Assembly (NCBI RefSeq): GCF_005233875.1
Contig: NZ_SZPZ01000004.1
Coordinates: 930,001 to 994,000, forward strand
Source of the DNA: Kribbella jiaozuonensis
GTDB lineage: Bacteria > Actinomycetota > Actinomycetes > Propionibacteriales > Kribbellaceae
DNA: 64,000 bases
Direction of reading: 5' to 3'
The notes under the pieces were generated by a model. It saw only the letters and a program-made list of their open reading frames with translations, did no database searches and had not been told where the DNA came from. The position numbers and the translations under genes were made by a program. Shown one piece after another: positions 37,622-45,493 of this stretch; positions within the stretch are counted from its first letter, which is position 1; the number at the start of each line of letters is the position of its first letter.

Positions 37622-38230
37622 TTACGCCTTCGAGAGCACGCGCAGGGCCGCGCGCAGCAGGTCGGGGACGGCCGGGTTGGGGCTGTCGGCGGCGAGCGGT
37701 GACACCGCGGTGACCGCGTCCTCGGCGTCGCGGGCCGAGTAGCCCAGACCGACCAGACCGGCGGCCACCTGCTCCCGCCACGCCTCCTGCGTCTGCAGGG
37801 GCCGGCCGGTCACCGTCTTCGACGGCGCACCGATCTTGTCCTTCAGCTCGAGCACGATCCGCTGGGCGCCCTTCTTCCCGATACCCGGCACCTTCACGAG
37901 TACGACGAGATCCTCGGTCGCGACCGCCTGGCGCAGCTGGTCGGGGCTGAGCACCGCGAGCGCCGCCTGGGCCAGCTTCGGGCCGACGCCGGATGCGGTC
38001 TGGAGCAGCTCGAACAGGTTCTTCGCGTCGTCGTCGGCGAACCCGTACAACGTCAGCGAGTCCTCGCGAACCACCATGGACGTGGAGATCCGGGCTTCCT
38101 GCCCCGGCCGCAGACCGGCCAGCGTGCCCGGGTCGCAGTACACCTGCAGGCCCACTCCCCCGACCTCGACGACGGCGCAGTCCACTCCGATGGCCGCCAC
38201 CGGTCCACGTACAAAGGCGATCATCGCCAA
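37622..38230 (-). CDS. ruvA: Holliday junction binding protein RuvA
   Basis: 202 residues. The OB-fold N-terminus (MIAFVRGPVAAIGVDCAVVEVGGVGLQVYC), HhH motifs (LQTASGVGPKLAQAALAVL, LVKVPGIGKKGAQRIVLEL) and the small C-terminal domain III that contacts RuvB are visible. It starts 16 bp after ruvC. Confidence 0.95.
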   Translation of the reverse strand: MAMIAFVRGPVAAIGVDCAVVEVGGVGLQVYCDPGTLAGLRPGQEARISTSMVVREDSLTLYGFADDDAKNLFELLQTASGVGPKLAQAALAVLSPDQLRQAVATEDLVVLVKVPGIGKKGAQRIVLELKDKIGAPSKTVTGRPLQTQEAWREQVAAGLVGLGYSARDAEDAVTAVSPLAADSPNPAVPDLLRAALRVLSKA

Positions 38231-38246
38231 CCTCCCGTTCCCGTGC

Positions 38247-38843
38247 TCACCGCTTGCCCTGCTGGGCCGCCGCCGCGGCCCGCAATCTTGCCACCTGCAG
38301 ACGGGACTGCGCCTGCGCCAGAGCCTCCAGATTCGACCGGCTGGAGGCGGCCTCCTGCAGCTTGCTGGCCACGCCGCCGCGCCACACCTGACAGATCGCC
38401 AACGCCAGCGCGTCGGCGGCGTCGGCAGGCGTCGGACGCTCGCTCAGCTTGAGGATCCGGGTGACCATCGTGGTCACCTGCTCCTTGTCCGCGCGACCCG
38501 ATCCGGTGACCGCGGCCTTCACCTCGCTCGGCGTGTGCAGCGCGACCGGCAGCCCGCGACGAGCCGCGACGACCATCGCCACTCCGGAGGCCTGCGCCGT
38601 CCCCATCACGGTCCGGACGTTGTGCTGCGCGAACACCCGCTCAACCGCGACCGCGTCCGGCTGGTACTTGGCGATCCACTCCTCCAGCTCCGCCTCGATC
38701 TGGACGAGTCGCTTGGACACGTCCAGGTCGGCCGGCGTCCGGATCACGCCGACGGCGACCAGCGCAGGGGGCTTCCCCGGCGTACCCTCGACGACGCCGA
38801 GGCCGCACCGGGTCAGTCCCGGGTCGACGCCGAGCACCCGCAT
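38247..38843 (-). CDS. ruvC: Crossover junction endodeoxyribonuclease RuvC
   Basis: 198 residues. RVLGVDPGLTRCGLGVVEG carries the first catalytic aspartate. AVERVFAQHNVRTVMGTAQASG and the late acidic pair in PADAADALALAICQ complete the active site. GGAGGTGG precedes the ATG. It is the first gene of ruvCAB behind a LexA-type box. Confidence 0.95.
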   Translation of the reverse strand: MRVLGVDPGLTRCGLGVVEGTPGKPPALVAVGVIRTPADLDVSKRLVQIEAELEEWIAKYQPDAVAVERVFAQHNVRTVMGTAQASGVAMVVAARRGLPVALHTPSEVKAAVTGSGRADKEQVTTMVTRILKLSERPTPADAADALALAICQVWRGGVASKLQEAASSRSNLEALAQAQSRLQVARLRAAAAAQQGKR

Positions 38844-38852
38844 GGACCACCT

Positions 38853-38868
38853 CCGAACGTTTGTTCGA
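38853..38868 (-). promoter_or_regulatory. LexA (SOS) box upstream of ruvC
   Basis: On the minus strand TCGAAC-AAAC-GTTCGG matches the actinobacterial/mycobacterial LexA site TCGAAC(N4)GTTCGA at 11 of 12 fixed positions. It sits about 10 bp before the ruvC ATG, placing ruvCAB under damage control. Confidence 0.8.
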
Positions 38869-38915
38869 TAACCCTAGACGGCGGTCTCGCGACTGACGAA
38901 ATCGACGCGCCGAAC

Positions 38916-40073
38916 TCAGAAGTAGTCGAGCATGTACGGCGTCGGTCCGGCGAAGACGGCATCGAGCGCGGAGTCCGTGGCGGGCGCTCCCCCGGTGATC
39001 AGCCCGGCCCCGCGGAGGGCGGCAACCGGCGTACCGGCGTACAGCGCGGCCAGTCCACGAGGGCCGAGGCGAAGGCCATCGGCCGGGTTGTCCGTGGGCT
39101 TGAGGCTGCCGGATCCGTTGGCGACCGAGAGGTGCCAGTCGCCGGTGTTCGCGGTCAGGTCGGGGTCGTCGATCCGCAGGTCGGTCTCGAGTACGACGCC
39201 GTCCGGGAAGCCGCGCGTCGCGATCGCGGCGGGAGCGTCGGTGAGGCGGAGCATCCAGCGGTTGATGCGGGTGTCGCCGTCCGCCTCGTGCTCGGCGAGG
39301 AGATGGATCGGGTCGAACGGCGGGCAGTACGCCTGGACCGACTTCGCGATCGACGAGCCCGAGCCGACGGTCGCCCACAGCGCGCGTGCGGTCTCCTCGG
39401 AGCCGGCGATGAGTTCGTCGACGGCCAGGGCGCCTTCGGACCAGTTGTAGACGACGAAGCCGTCGTCGGCGACGTACGCGAAGTTGTCTTCGTCCTCCAG
39501 CCAGGACTCGACCTCAGTACGCGGCCAGATCAGCGGACCGCTCGAACGCCTTACCTCGTGGTTCTTCGCGGCGAGCTCCAGGAACAGGGCCGCATCAGCA
39601 CGACCCGCCTTCCGTACCGCCGTACCTTTGCCGCCCAGCGTGCGCAGGTCGGCGGCCTCGAAGGAGAACTTGTACCTATTACCCGCGAACTCGTAGCCCA
39701 AGTGCCGGTAGAGCACAGTCGTCGCGGGATAGAGAGCCGTCAGCGGATACCCCTTGTCGACGCAGCGCTTCAGCACCGCACGCATCATCAGGCTGCCGAC
39801 ACCACGACCGCGGTACTCCGGTGCAACGACGACGCCGGCCACCCCACCCATCGGGACCCGCCGCCCACCCCACCACTGCTCAAACGGCCAGATCCGCGCC
39901 GCCGCAACGAGCGCGTCCCCGTCGACCACACCGAGGAACCGCCCGTCCATGAAGGTCAGCGCATTCTTCTGCCACTCGTCCCGATCCCCACCAGGCCCGA
40001 ACGACCGAATCCGCACCTCCCACACGGCATCCAACTGCTCCTCGACAACGTCCACCACCCGGAGTTCAGTCAC
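38916..40073 (-). CDS. GNAT acetyltransferase, Eis family
   Basis: 385 residues from GTG 40073. The tandem-GNAT N-terminus has VAGVVVAPEYRGRGVGSLMM (acetyl-CoA motif) and VLYRHLGYEFAG, and the C-terminal third is SCP2-like. The chain ends in Phe (DYF); in mycobacterial Eis the C-terminal Phe carboxylate and a conserved Tyr act in catalysis, and both appear present here. Eis enzymes acetylate amines on aminoglycosides and other substrates; the natural substrate here is unknown. Confidence 0.8.
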   Translation of the reverse strand: MTELRVVDVVEEQLDAVWEVRIRSFGPGGDRDEWQKNALTFMDGRFLGVVDGDALVAAARIWPFEQWWGGRRVPMGGVAGVVVAPEYRGRGVGSLMMRAVLKRCVDKGYPLTALYPATTVLYRHLGYEFAGNRYKFSFEAADLRTLGGKGTAVRKAGRADAALFLELAAKNHEVRRSSGPLIWPRTEVESWLEDEDNFAYVADDGFVVYNWSEGALAVDELIAGSEETARALWATVGSGSSIAKSVQAYCPPFDPIHLLAEHEADGDTRINRWMLRLTDAPAAIATRGFPDGVVLETDLRIDDPDLTANTGDWHLSVANGSGSLKPTDNPADGLRLGPRGLAALYAGTPVAALRGAGLITGGAPATDSALDAVFAGPTPYMLDYF

Positions 40074-40137
40074 CCGCCGACCCTACGTCCAGGCACACCA
40101 CTCATGCGGACCCATTTGCCGCCTGTTGCCACCGTGT

Positions 40138-40272
40138 TAGCCGACCAGACCTACTTACCGCGGCGCTCCGCCTGATCGGTAGACCTACTTACCGTTTGCG
40201 CGCGCCTGGTCGGTAGACCTACTTACCGTTGCGCGCCGCCTGGTGGGTGGACCTACTTCTTGCTAGCCGACC
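40138..40272. repeat. 34-bp tandem repeat copied from the stop region of the adjacent gene
   Basis: Read on the minus strand, three full 34-bp units (40258-40225, 40224-40191, 40190-40157) and a partial one each begin AAGTAGGTC(C/T). The first unit contains the last Lys codon and TAG stop of the DUF4442-like gene. A 9-bp direct repeat TAGCCGACC flanks the array (40138-40146 and 40264-40272). Units 2 and 3 contain CGGTA...TACCG hairpins that could act as terminators. The period is exactly 34 bp throughout. Confidence 0.85.
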
Positions 40273-40780
40273 CGTCCTCGGACATGTTGTCGCTCCCGAG
40301 CCCGTCGGCGGACGGCTTCTTGTCGGTGACCCAGAGATGGATGACTCCTTCGACGACCACCGTGCCGTCGTCCCGGGTCGCCTTCACCCGCACCGGCACG
40401 TCAGGCCCGGCGGTCCAGGTATCCGGATCGGTCTCGGCCGAGCAGGTCAGATCGGTTGTCGACTTGGCGAGGTACGAAACCTCCATCCCCTTCGGCAACC
40501 ACCGCTTCCCAGCCGGCACCGTCGCCTCCGCCAACGCCCCCATCGCCGCCTCCAACCCGTTGCACACAGCAATCGCATGCACGGTCCCGATGTGGTTCAA
40601 CACCGCCCGCCGCTTAGGCAACCGCAACGCCGCAAAGTTAGGACTGACCTGCACAAACCGAGGCCGCACCGACCGAAAGTACGGCGCCTTCCACGCAAAC
40701 CCCCAAGAAAACACCAACTCCCCACCCGGCACCCCACGCAACCGCTCCCACAACCCCAACACCTGACTACCCATCCCCAC
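40253..40780 (-). CDS. DUF4442-like hotdog-fold thioesterase family protein
   Basis: About 175 residues. VLNHIGTVHAIAVCNGLEAAMGALAEATVPAGKRWLPKGMEVSYLAKST and the C-terminal VRVKATRDDGTVVVEGVIHLWVTDKK match hotdog-fold DUF4442/PaaI-like proteins, probably acting on acyl-thioesters. The C-terminal ~20 residues (DGLGSDNMSEDGSASKK) lie outside the fold and run into the 34-bp repeat array. The final codons AAG AAG TAG are the seed of the repeat. Confidence 0.7.
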   Translation of the reverse strand: MGMGSQVLGLWERLRGVPGGELVFSWGFAWKAPYFRSVRPRFVQVSPNFAALRLPKRRAVLNHIGTVHAIAVCNGLEAAMGALAEATVPAGKRWLPKGMEVSYLAKSTTDLTCSAETDPDTWTAGPDVPVRVKATRDDGTVVVEGVIHLWVTDKKPSADGLGSDNMSEDGSASKK

Positions 40781-41170
40781 ATGTTACCCACGAGTCACAT
40801 CCAAGGTGAAGAGCCAGGATGTACTGCTCCACCAGCTGCGGCCCGCCCCGCGTACGGGGTCTCCTCCCCAACGGCTGCGTCGACGGTCTGTGGGTCGGTG
40901 AACGACGCAGCCCTTCGTGTCTTATCTGAACAAGGTGTTCGCGAACGGCGGCTTCCCCGGTCCAGTCGACTCCCCAGACGCCTGGTGATAGAGGAGCCGA
41001 CAAGCCCAACGACTGCCCGCTCTAAACCGGTCTGCGTCGCGTGCCTCGGCTTCGTAGCAGCGGCATATGAGTCCACCGTGCCGTGGGATGCATGGGGTTC
41101 GCTGGCTGTGTGAGATGTGCCTCTTGCGTGGTCGTGGCGCTGGTGGGCTGGGGAGGTTGACGATGTTGGG
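40781..41170. other. Intergenic stretch without a supportable gene
   Basis: 390 bp between the divergent DUF4442-like and methyltransferase genes. Several short frames cross it, none with a recognised product. It must hold promoters for both genes, but no convincing -35/-10 pair was found. Confidence 0.4.
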
Positions 41171-42064
41171 ATGACCTCCTCGTCTCGCCAACAGCATGCC
41201 GGTGGCCGACCGGATTCGAATCGCGACACTGGCGCACTCGGCGGAGAGTCCGCTCCCGCTAGTGGATATCTGCTGGACAACGCGCGGGTCGAGGCCGGTG
41301 AGCGGTTCGTTTGGTTGGCGGAGTTGTTCGACGGCGTGACGCGTGGGCACTTCGAGCGGCTCGGGGTTGGGGCCGGCTCGCGGTGCTGGGAAGTGGGGGC
41401 CGGGGGCACCAGTATTCCGGAGGCGCTGGCGGCGACCGTGGGTCCGACCGGGTATGTGCTGGCTACGGACATCGACCCGTCGTGGTTGAAGGCGGGTGAC
41501 GGGTACGACGTACGCCGGCACGACGTCGCCGCTGATCCGGCGCCGGAGCCGGGGACGTTCGATCTGGTGCACGCGCGGCTCGTGCTGGTCCATGTGCCTG
41601 ATCGGGCTCGGGCGTTGGCGACGATGGCGGCGGCGTTGAAGCCCGGCGGCTGGCTGCTGATCGAAGATGCAGATACTGCTCTGCAGCCACTCGCGTGCGT
41701 GGACGACAGCGGCCCCGAGCAACAGCGCGCCAACCGGCTCCGCGACGCGATCCGGGAACTGCTGACGCGCCGAGGCGCAGACCTGCGCTACGGCCGGACC
41801 CTGCCACGGGCGTTGCGCGAGGCCGGCTTGGTAGACGTCGCCGCGTCGGGCTCGTTCCCGGTCGGCGGCCCGGCCTGCAACCGGCTGGAGGCCTCCACAA
41901 TCCGGCACGTACGCCGCGAACTACTCGAGGCCGGCCTGACCGACGCCACCGAACTCGACGCCCACCTCGCCGCCATCGACGCCGGCAAACTCGACCTAAC
42001 CCTCGCCCCACTGATCTCAGCCTGGGGCCGCCGCCCGGAGAAGCAGCCGCCCACACACGGCTAG
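41171..42064 (+). CDS. Class I SAM-dependent methyltransferase
   Basis: About 297 residues from ATG 41171; the ribosome site is weak and a start further upstream cannot be excluded. SRCWEVGAGGTSIPEAL is a motif I variant, with the usual second acidic Gly stretch altered to GAGGTS. YVLATDIDPSWLKAG and FDLVHARLVLVHVPDRARAL follow, as does LKPGGWLLIEDADT. The substrate is unknown. The hairpin repeat array begins about 25 bp after its stop. Confidence 0.75.
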   Translation: MTSSSRQQHAGGRPDSNRDTGALGGESAPASGYLLDNARVEAGERFVWLAELFDGVTRGHFERLGVGAGSRCWEVGAGGTSIPEALAATVGPTGYVLATDIDPSWLKAGDGYDVRRHDVAADPAPEPGTFDLVHARLVLVHVPDRARALATMAAALKPGGWLLIEDADTALQPLACVDDSGPEQQRANRLRDAIRELLTRRGADLRYGRTLPRALREAGLVDVAASGSFPVGGPACNRLEASTIRHVRRELLEAGLTDATELDAHLAAIDAGKLDLTLAPLISAWGRRPEKQPPTHG

Positions 42065-42087
42065 ATGCAGATGCAGGCGTTGTCCGT

Positions 42088-42615
42088 TCCGGGGTATCGG
42101 CGTCGGACTCCGGCGGACACGCGCGCGAGACGGATCTACCCCGCCGAAGGCGGCCAACAGAACAGCCGCCGCGAAGCGGCGACCGCTCCAGGCGACAGGC
42201 GGACGACTCCGCCACACACGATCACGCGACACGACGGTCCGCGCCCGGCCGAAGGCGGCTAACAAGACAGCCGACGCGAAGCGGCGTCCTATCCCGGCGG
42301 CGAGCCTGGTACGCCGGCGGACACGCTAGCGAGCGGGGTCCGCACCGCCGAAGGCGGCCAACAAGACAGCCGAAGCGAAGCGGCGTCCTTTCCCGGTGGC
42401 GGCGTGGGACGCGGCGGACGTGCGAGCGGGCGGGGTCCGCTCCGCCGGAGGCGGCTAACAAGACAGCCGACGCGAAGCGGCGTCCTTTCCCGGGTGGCGG
42501 GTGTGGGACGCCGGCGGATACGCGAGCCAGCGAGGTCCGCGCCGCCGAAGGCGGCTAACAAGGCAGCCGACGCGAAGCGGTGTCCTTTCCCGGGTGGCGG
42601 GGGTGGGACGCCGGC
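42088..42615. repeat. Imperfect ~100-bp tandem repeat array with paired GAA-loop hairpins
   Basis: Five copies with anchors (CCGAAGG or CCGGAGG) at 42144, 42249, 42348, 42445 and 42545, spaced 105, 99, 97 and 100 bp. The best-kept core is CCGCCGAAGGCGGCTAACA followed by AGACAGCCGACGCGAAGCGG and CGTCCTTTCCC. Each unit has two small hairpins with GAA loops (CCGCC-GAA-GGCGG and CGC-GAA-GCG). Copies 3 to 5 are most alike; copy 1 is most degraded. Unit lengths not divisible by three and in-frame stops argue against coding. Confidence 0.85.
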
Positions 42616-42689
42616 TTTTGGTTGGCAACTTTTGGGGGGTGGGGGGCATCTTTCTGGTAGTTGTGTCTTCGTTTTGGGGGGAGAGCGGG

Positions 42690-43511
42690 ATGGTGGGGAA
42701 GCGGTCTGGTGTGGGGGCTGTCGCGTTGATGGCGCTTGTTGTGGGGTGTGGTGGGCCCAAGGATGCGGGTGACGATGCGCTGGGGAGTACGCCGACGCCC
42801 GCGCCGTCGCAGTCCTCGGTGCCGACTCCGGTCAGGCCTTCAACGGTCGCCACGGACACACCGTCGGCGATCTTGGACAAGCCGACCATCGGTGTGCCGT
42901 CTTCGGGCAGCGTCGCGGGTCTGTCGGCAAAGGTGATCCTTGCCAAGACTCAGGCTGCCGCGAAGGCCGCAACCAGTGTGCGGATGAAGGGTGCCGTGTC
43001 CGACGGTAAGGAGCGGATGGTGCTCGACGTTCGGGTCACCAAGAACGGTGGCCAGGGGTCGATCACGACCAGCGACGGTGGGATGTCGGTGATGGTGATC
43101 GGCAAGACGGCGTACCTGAAGATGAGTAACAAGTTCTGGCAGTCGCAGACCAAGTCCAAGGCCGAGGCGGACGCCATCGTCGGGCTGATCGCCGGTCGCT
43201 GGATCAAAACGACGATGAGCGACAAGGATCTCGGCAACTTCGCGCTGTTCGCCAGCAAGGCCGAGTTCTTCGACACGCTGTTCGAGCCGAGCGGCGCGGT
43301 CAAGAAGACCGCACCCAAGACCGTCGACGGCGTCCCCGCGATCGGCCTCGGCGACGGCGACGGGACGCTCTGGGTCGACACCGCCACCGCGCGCCCGGTC
43401 AGCCTCGAATCCGGCAGCGACAAGCTGAGCTTCAGCGAGTACAACCAGGTCACAACGCCGAAGGCCCCTCCGGCGAGTCAGGTGATCGACGGAAAGGCCC
43501 TCGGGATGTGA
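42690..43511 (+). CDS. Lipoprotein, LppX/LprAFG-like
   Basis: 273 residues from ATG 42690, preceded by GGGGGGAGAG. The signal peptide ends in a lipobox (ALVVGC) with the lipid cysteine near residue 21, followed by a Pro/Ser/Thr linker. The main domain (about 75-273) has alternating beta strands: VRMKGAVSDGKERMVLDVRVTKNGGQGSITTSDGGMSVMVIGKTAYLKM. This looks like the LppX/LprG half-barrel that carries lipids in mycobacteria. Its start directly follows the repeat array. Confidence 0.7.
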   Translation: MVGKRSGVGAVALMALVVGCGGPKDAGDDALGSTPTPAPSQSSVPTPVRPSTVATDTPSAILDKPTIGVPSSGSVAGLSAKVILAKTQAAAKAATSVRMKGAVSDGKERMVLDVRVTKNGGQGSITTSDGGMSVMVIGKTAYLKMSNKFWQSQTKSKAEADAIVGLIAGRWIKTTMSDKDLGNFALFASKAEFFDTLFEPSGAVKKTAPKTVDGVPAIGLGDGDGTLWVDTATARPVSLESGSDKLSFSEYNQVTTPKAPPASQVIDGKALGM

Positions 43512-43520
43512 CGTTCGGGG

Positions 43521-44282
43521 TCAGCCGACCTCGGCCATGATCTCGTCGGAGACGTCGAAGTTGGCGTAGACGTTCTGTACGTCGTCGCTGTCCTCGAGGG
43601 CGTCGATCAGGCGGAAGATCTTGGCGGCGCCGTCGGCGTCGAGCTCGACGGTCATCGACGGGACGAACTGGACGTCGGCAGAGTCGTAGTCGATGCCGGC
43701 GTCCTGCAGGGCCGTCCGGGCCGCGACCATGTCGGTGGCCTCGGTGACGACCTCCCAGGAATCGCCGAGGTCATTGACCTCGTCGGCGCCGGCCTCGAGC
43801 ACGGCCTCCATCACGTCGTCCTCGGACAGCGACTTCCCGTCCTGCTCCTTGGCGACGACGATGACGCCCTTGCGGTTGAACAGGTACGCGACCGAGTTCG
43901 GGTCGGCGAGCGAGCCGCCGTTCCGCGTCATCGCCGTGCGGACGTCCGCGGCGGCCCGGTTGCGGTTGTCGGTCAGACACTCGACCAGCATCGCCACGCC
44001 GTTCGGGCCGTAGCCCTCGTACATGATCGTCTGGTACTCCGCGCCGCCCGCTTCCGCACCGGATCCGCGCTTGACCGCGCGGTCGATGTTGTCGTTCGGG
44101 ACCGAGGACTTCTTCGCCTTCTGGATGGCGTCGTACAGGGTCGGGTTCCCGCCAGGGTCGCCACCGCCCATCCGGGCGGCCACCTCGATGTTCTTGATCA
44201 GCTTCGCGAAGAGCTTGCCGCGCTTCGCGTCGATGACGGCCTTCTTGTGCTTCGTGGTGGCCCACTTGGAGTGGCCTGACAT
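43521..44282 (-). CDS. yebC: YebC/PmpR family protein (TACO1-like)
   Basis: 253 residues. The N-terminus SGHSKWATTKHKKAVIDAKRGKLFAKLIKNIEVAAR is diagnostic, with KAKKSSVPNDNIDRAVKRG and YEGYGPNGVAMLVE following. Family members act as transcription regulators or, as recently found, ribosome-associated factors helping translate difficult sequences. It lies between pdxT and the ruv operon, as in other actinobacteria, but about 4.7 kb of inserted genes separate it from ruvC. Confidence 0.95.
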   Translation of the reverse strand: MSGHSKWATTKHKKAVIDAKRGKLFAKLIKNIEVAARMGGGDPGGNPTLYDAIQKAKKSSVPNDNIDRAVKRGSGAEAGGAEYQTIMYEGYGPNGVAMLVECLTDNRNRAAADVRTAMTRNGGSLADPNSVAYLFNRKGVIVVAKEQDGKSLSEDDVMEAVLEAGADEVNDLGDSWEVVTEATDMVAARTALQDAGIDYDSADVQFVPSMTVELDADGAAKIFRLIDALEDSDDVQNVYANFDVSDEIMAEVG

Positions 44283-44315
44283 GGCGAACCCAACCCTTCT
44301 ACCTACAACCTCGAC

Positions 44316-44921
44316 TCAGAGGGTCCGGACCAGCTCGGCGAAGTAGCCGTGCAGCCGCGCGTCCCCGGTCATCTCCGGGTGGAACGACGTGGCGAGCAGC
44401 CGGTCGTGGCGGACCGCGACGATCCTACCTGCGGCAGGGCCCGACCTCACCGTCGAGAGTACCTCCACGTCCGGCCCGACCCGCTCCACCCACGGTGCCC
44501 GGATGAATACGGCGTGGTACGGCGCCTCGAACGCGGCTCCCAGCCCGGGGAACTCCAGGTCCGCCTCGAACGAGTCGACCTGCCGCCCGAACGCGTTCCG
44601 GCGTACCGTCACGTCCAGCCCGCCGAGGGTCTCCTGATCGGCCGTCCCGCCGGTGATCTTGTCCGCGAGCATGATCATCCCGGCGCAGGTGCCGAACACC
44701 GGCATCCCGTCCGCGATCCGCTTCTGCAGCGGCTCGAACAGCTCGAACGTCCGCGCCAGCTTGTACATGGTGGTCGACTCGCCACCCGGCAGCACCAGCG
44801 CGTCGACCTGCTCGAGCTCGGACGGACGACGCACCGGACGGCCCTCGACACCGACCTGTGTCAGCATCGCCAGATGTTCGCGCACGTTCCCTTGCAGCGC
44901 GAACACGCCGATGACCGTCAT
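44316..44921 (-). CDS. pdxT: Pyridoxal 5'-phosphate synthase glutaminase subunit PdxT
   Basis: 201 residues. The class I glutaminase triad is visible: GTCAGM (Cys) and FHPEMTGD (His, Glu). LQGNVREHL and LPGGESTTMYKL are PdxT signatures. It supplies ammonia to PdxS for PLP synthesis. It overlaps the upstream gene by 4 bp and is 7 kb from pdxS, whereas the two are usually neighbours. Confidence 0.95.
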   Translation of the reverse strand: MTVIGVFALQGNVREHLAMLTQVGVEGRPVRRPSELEQVDALVLPGGESTTMYKLARTFELFEPLQKRIADGMPVFGTCAGMIMLADKITGGTADQETLGGLDVTVRRNAFGRQVDSFEADLEFPGLGAAFEAPYHAVFIRAPWVERVGPDVEVLSTVRSGPAAGRIVAVRHDRLLATSFHPEMTGDARLHGYFAELVRTL

Positions 44922-45484
44922 AGCGTCACCCTTCGTTGCCAGTTGACCGTGACCTCGATCCGGCCCTCGTCGAAGACGGCCGGCAGGTCGTTGCGGTGCA
45001 GCAGCTCGAGTACGTCGTCCAGCAGCGGCTCGCCGGGCGCGACGTTGGCGGTGTCCGGGTGCCAGAGCTTGAGCTCGAGCATGCCGAAGTCGACCGCGTG
45101 CCAGACGTCGGTGTCGGTGAAGAACAGCAGCCCCTGCGGGCCCTCCGCGGCCTCGAGCACCTGCCGGGCCTCATGGTGGTCCGACGTGTACCGAACCACC
45201 ACGACGCCCAGCTGCTCGAGCTCCGCGAGTACTGCGTCCAGCCGGTCGGTGTCGGTGCTCGCCGGCCAGGTCTCGGCGTCGGCGTTGACGTCCATGACTG
45301 CCTCACCGATCAGCAGCGGCACCAGCGCGTCCGCGTCCATCGCCGGTGCGTCCTCGCGGACCGCCTCCGTCAGTGCGGCGGTGATGGCGGCGTGGTCGGC
45401 GTACCCGGACCGCACCAGGACGCGGGCCAGGCCGCGCAGTTCCCGGGCGGTCCGTTCGTCCACCGACTGCAGGTTGCTACTCAC
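44918..45484 (-). CDS. Conserved protein of unknown function upstream of pdxT
   Basis: 188 residues from GTG 45484. An N-terminal helical region (about 1-60) is followed by an alpha/beta part, with VVVRYTSDHHEARQVLEAAEG and LLFFTDTDVWHAVDFGMLELKLWH. It contains no cysteine. A DUF6891-type family is possible, but the assignment is uncertain. The ATGA-type overlap with pdxT suggests co-expression. Confidence 0.55.
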   Translation of the reverse strand: MSSNLQSVDERTARELRGLARVLVRSGYADHAAITAALTEAVREDAPAMDADALVPLLIGEAVMDVNADAETWPASTDTDRLDAVLAELEQLGVVVVRYTSDHHEARQVLEAAEGPQGLLFFTDTDVWHAVDFGMLELKLWHPDTANVAPGEPLLDDVLELLHRNDLPAVFDEGRIEVTVNWQRRVTL

Positions 45485-45493
45485 TTACCCAGG

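Noticed and set aside
40795..41733. A 312-codon minus-strand frame across the methyltransferase promoter
   Set aside because: Low-complexity Ser/Pro/Arg composition, antisense to a clear methyltransferase, no ribosome site.
42144..42600. Integron attC sites (the TAACAA...AGCCGAC...GCGGC core looks similar to part of the aadA attC)
   Set aside because: No inverse core site GTTRRRY follows in any unit, no cassettes lie between units, and no integrase is present.
42088..42615. CRISPR array
   Set aside because: The repeat units run into one another, are about 100 bp and imperfect, and there are no unique spacers or cas genes.
42065..42690. Short proteins encoded across the hairpin array on both strands
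   Set aside because: Unit lengths break the frame, stops recur in the units, and no ribosome sites are found; the open frames are products of GC-rich repeats.
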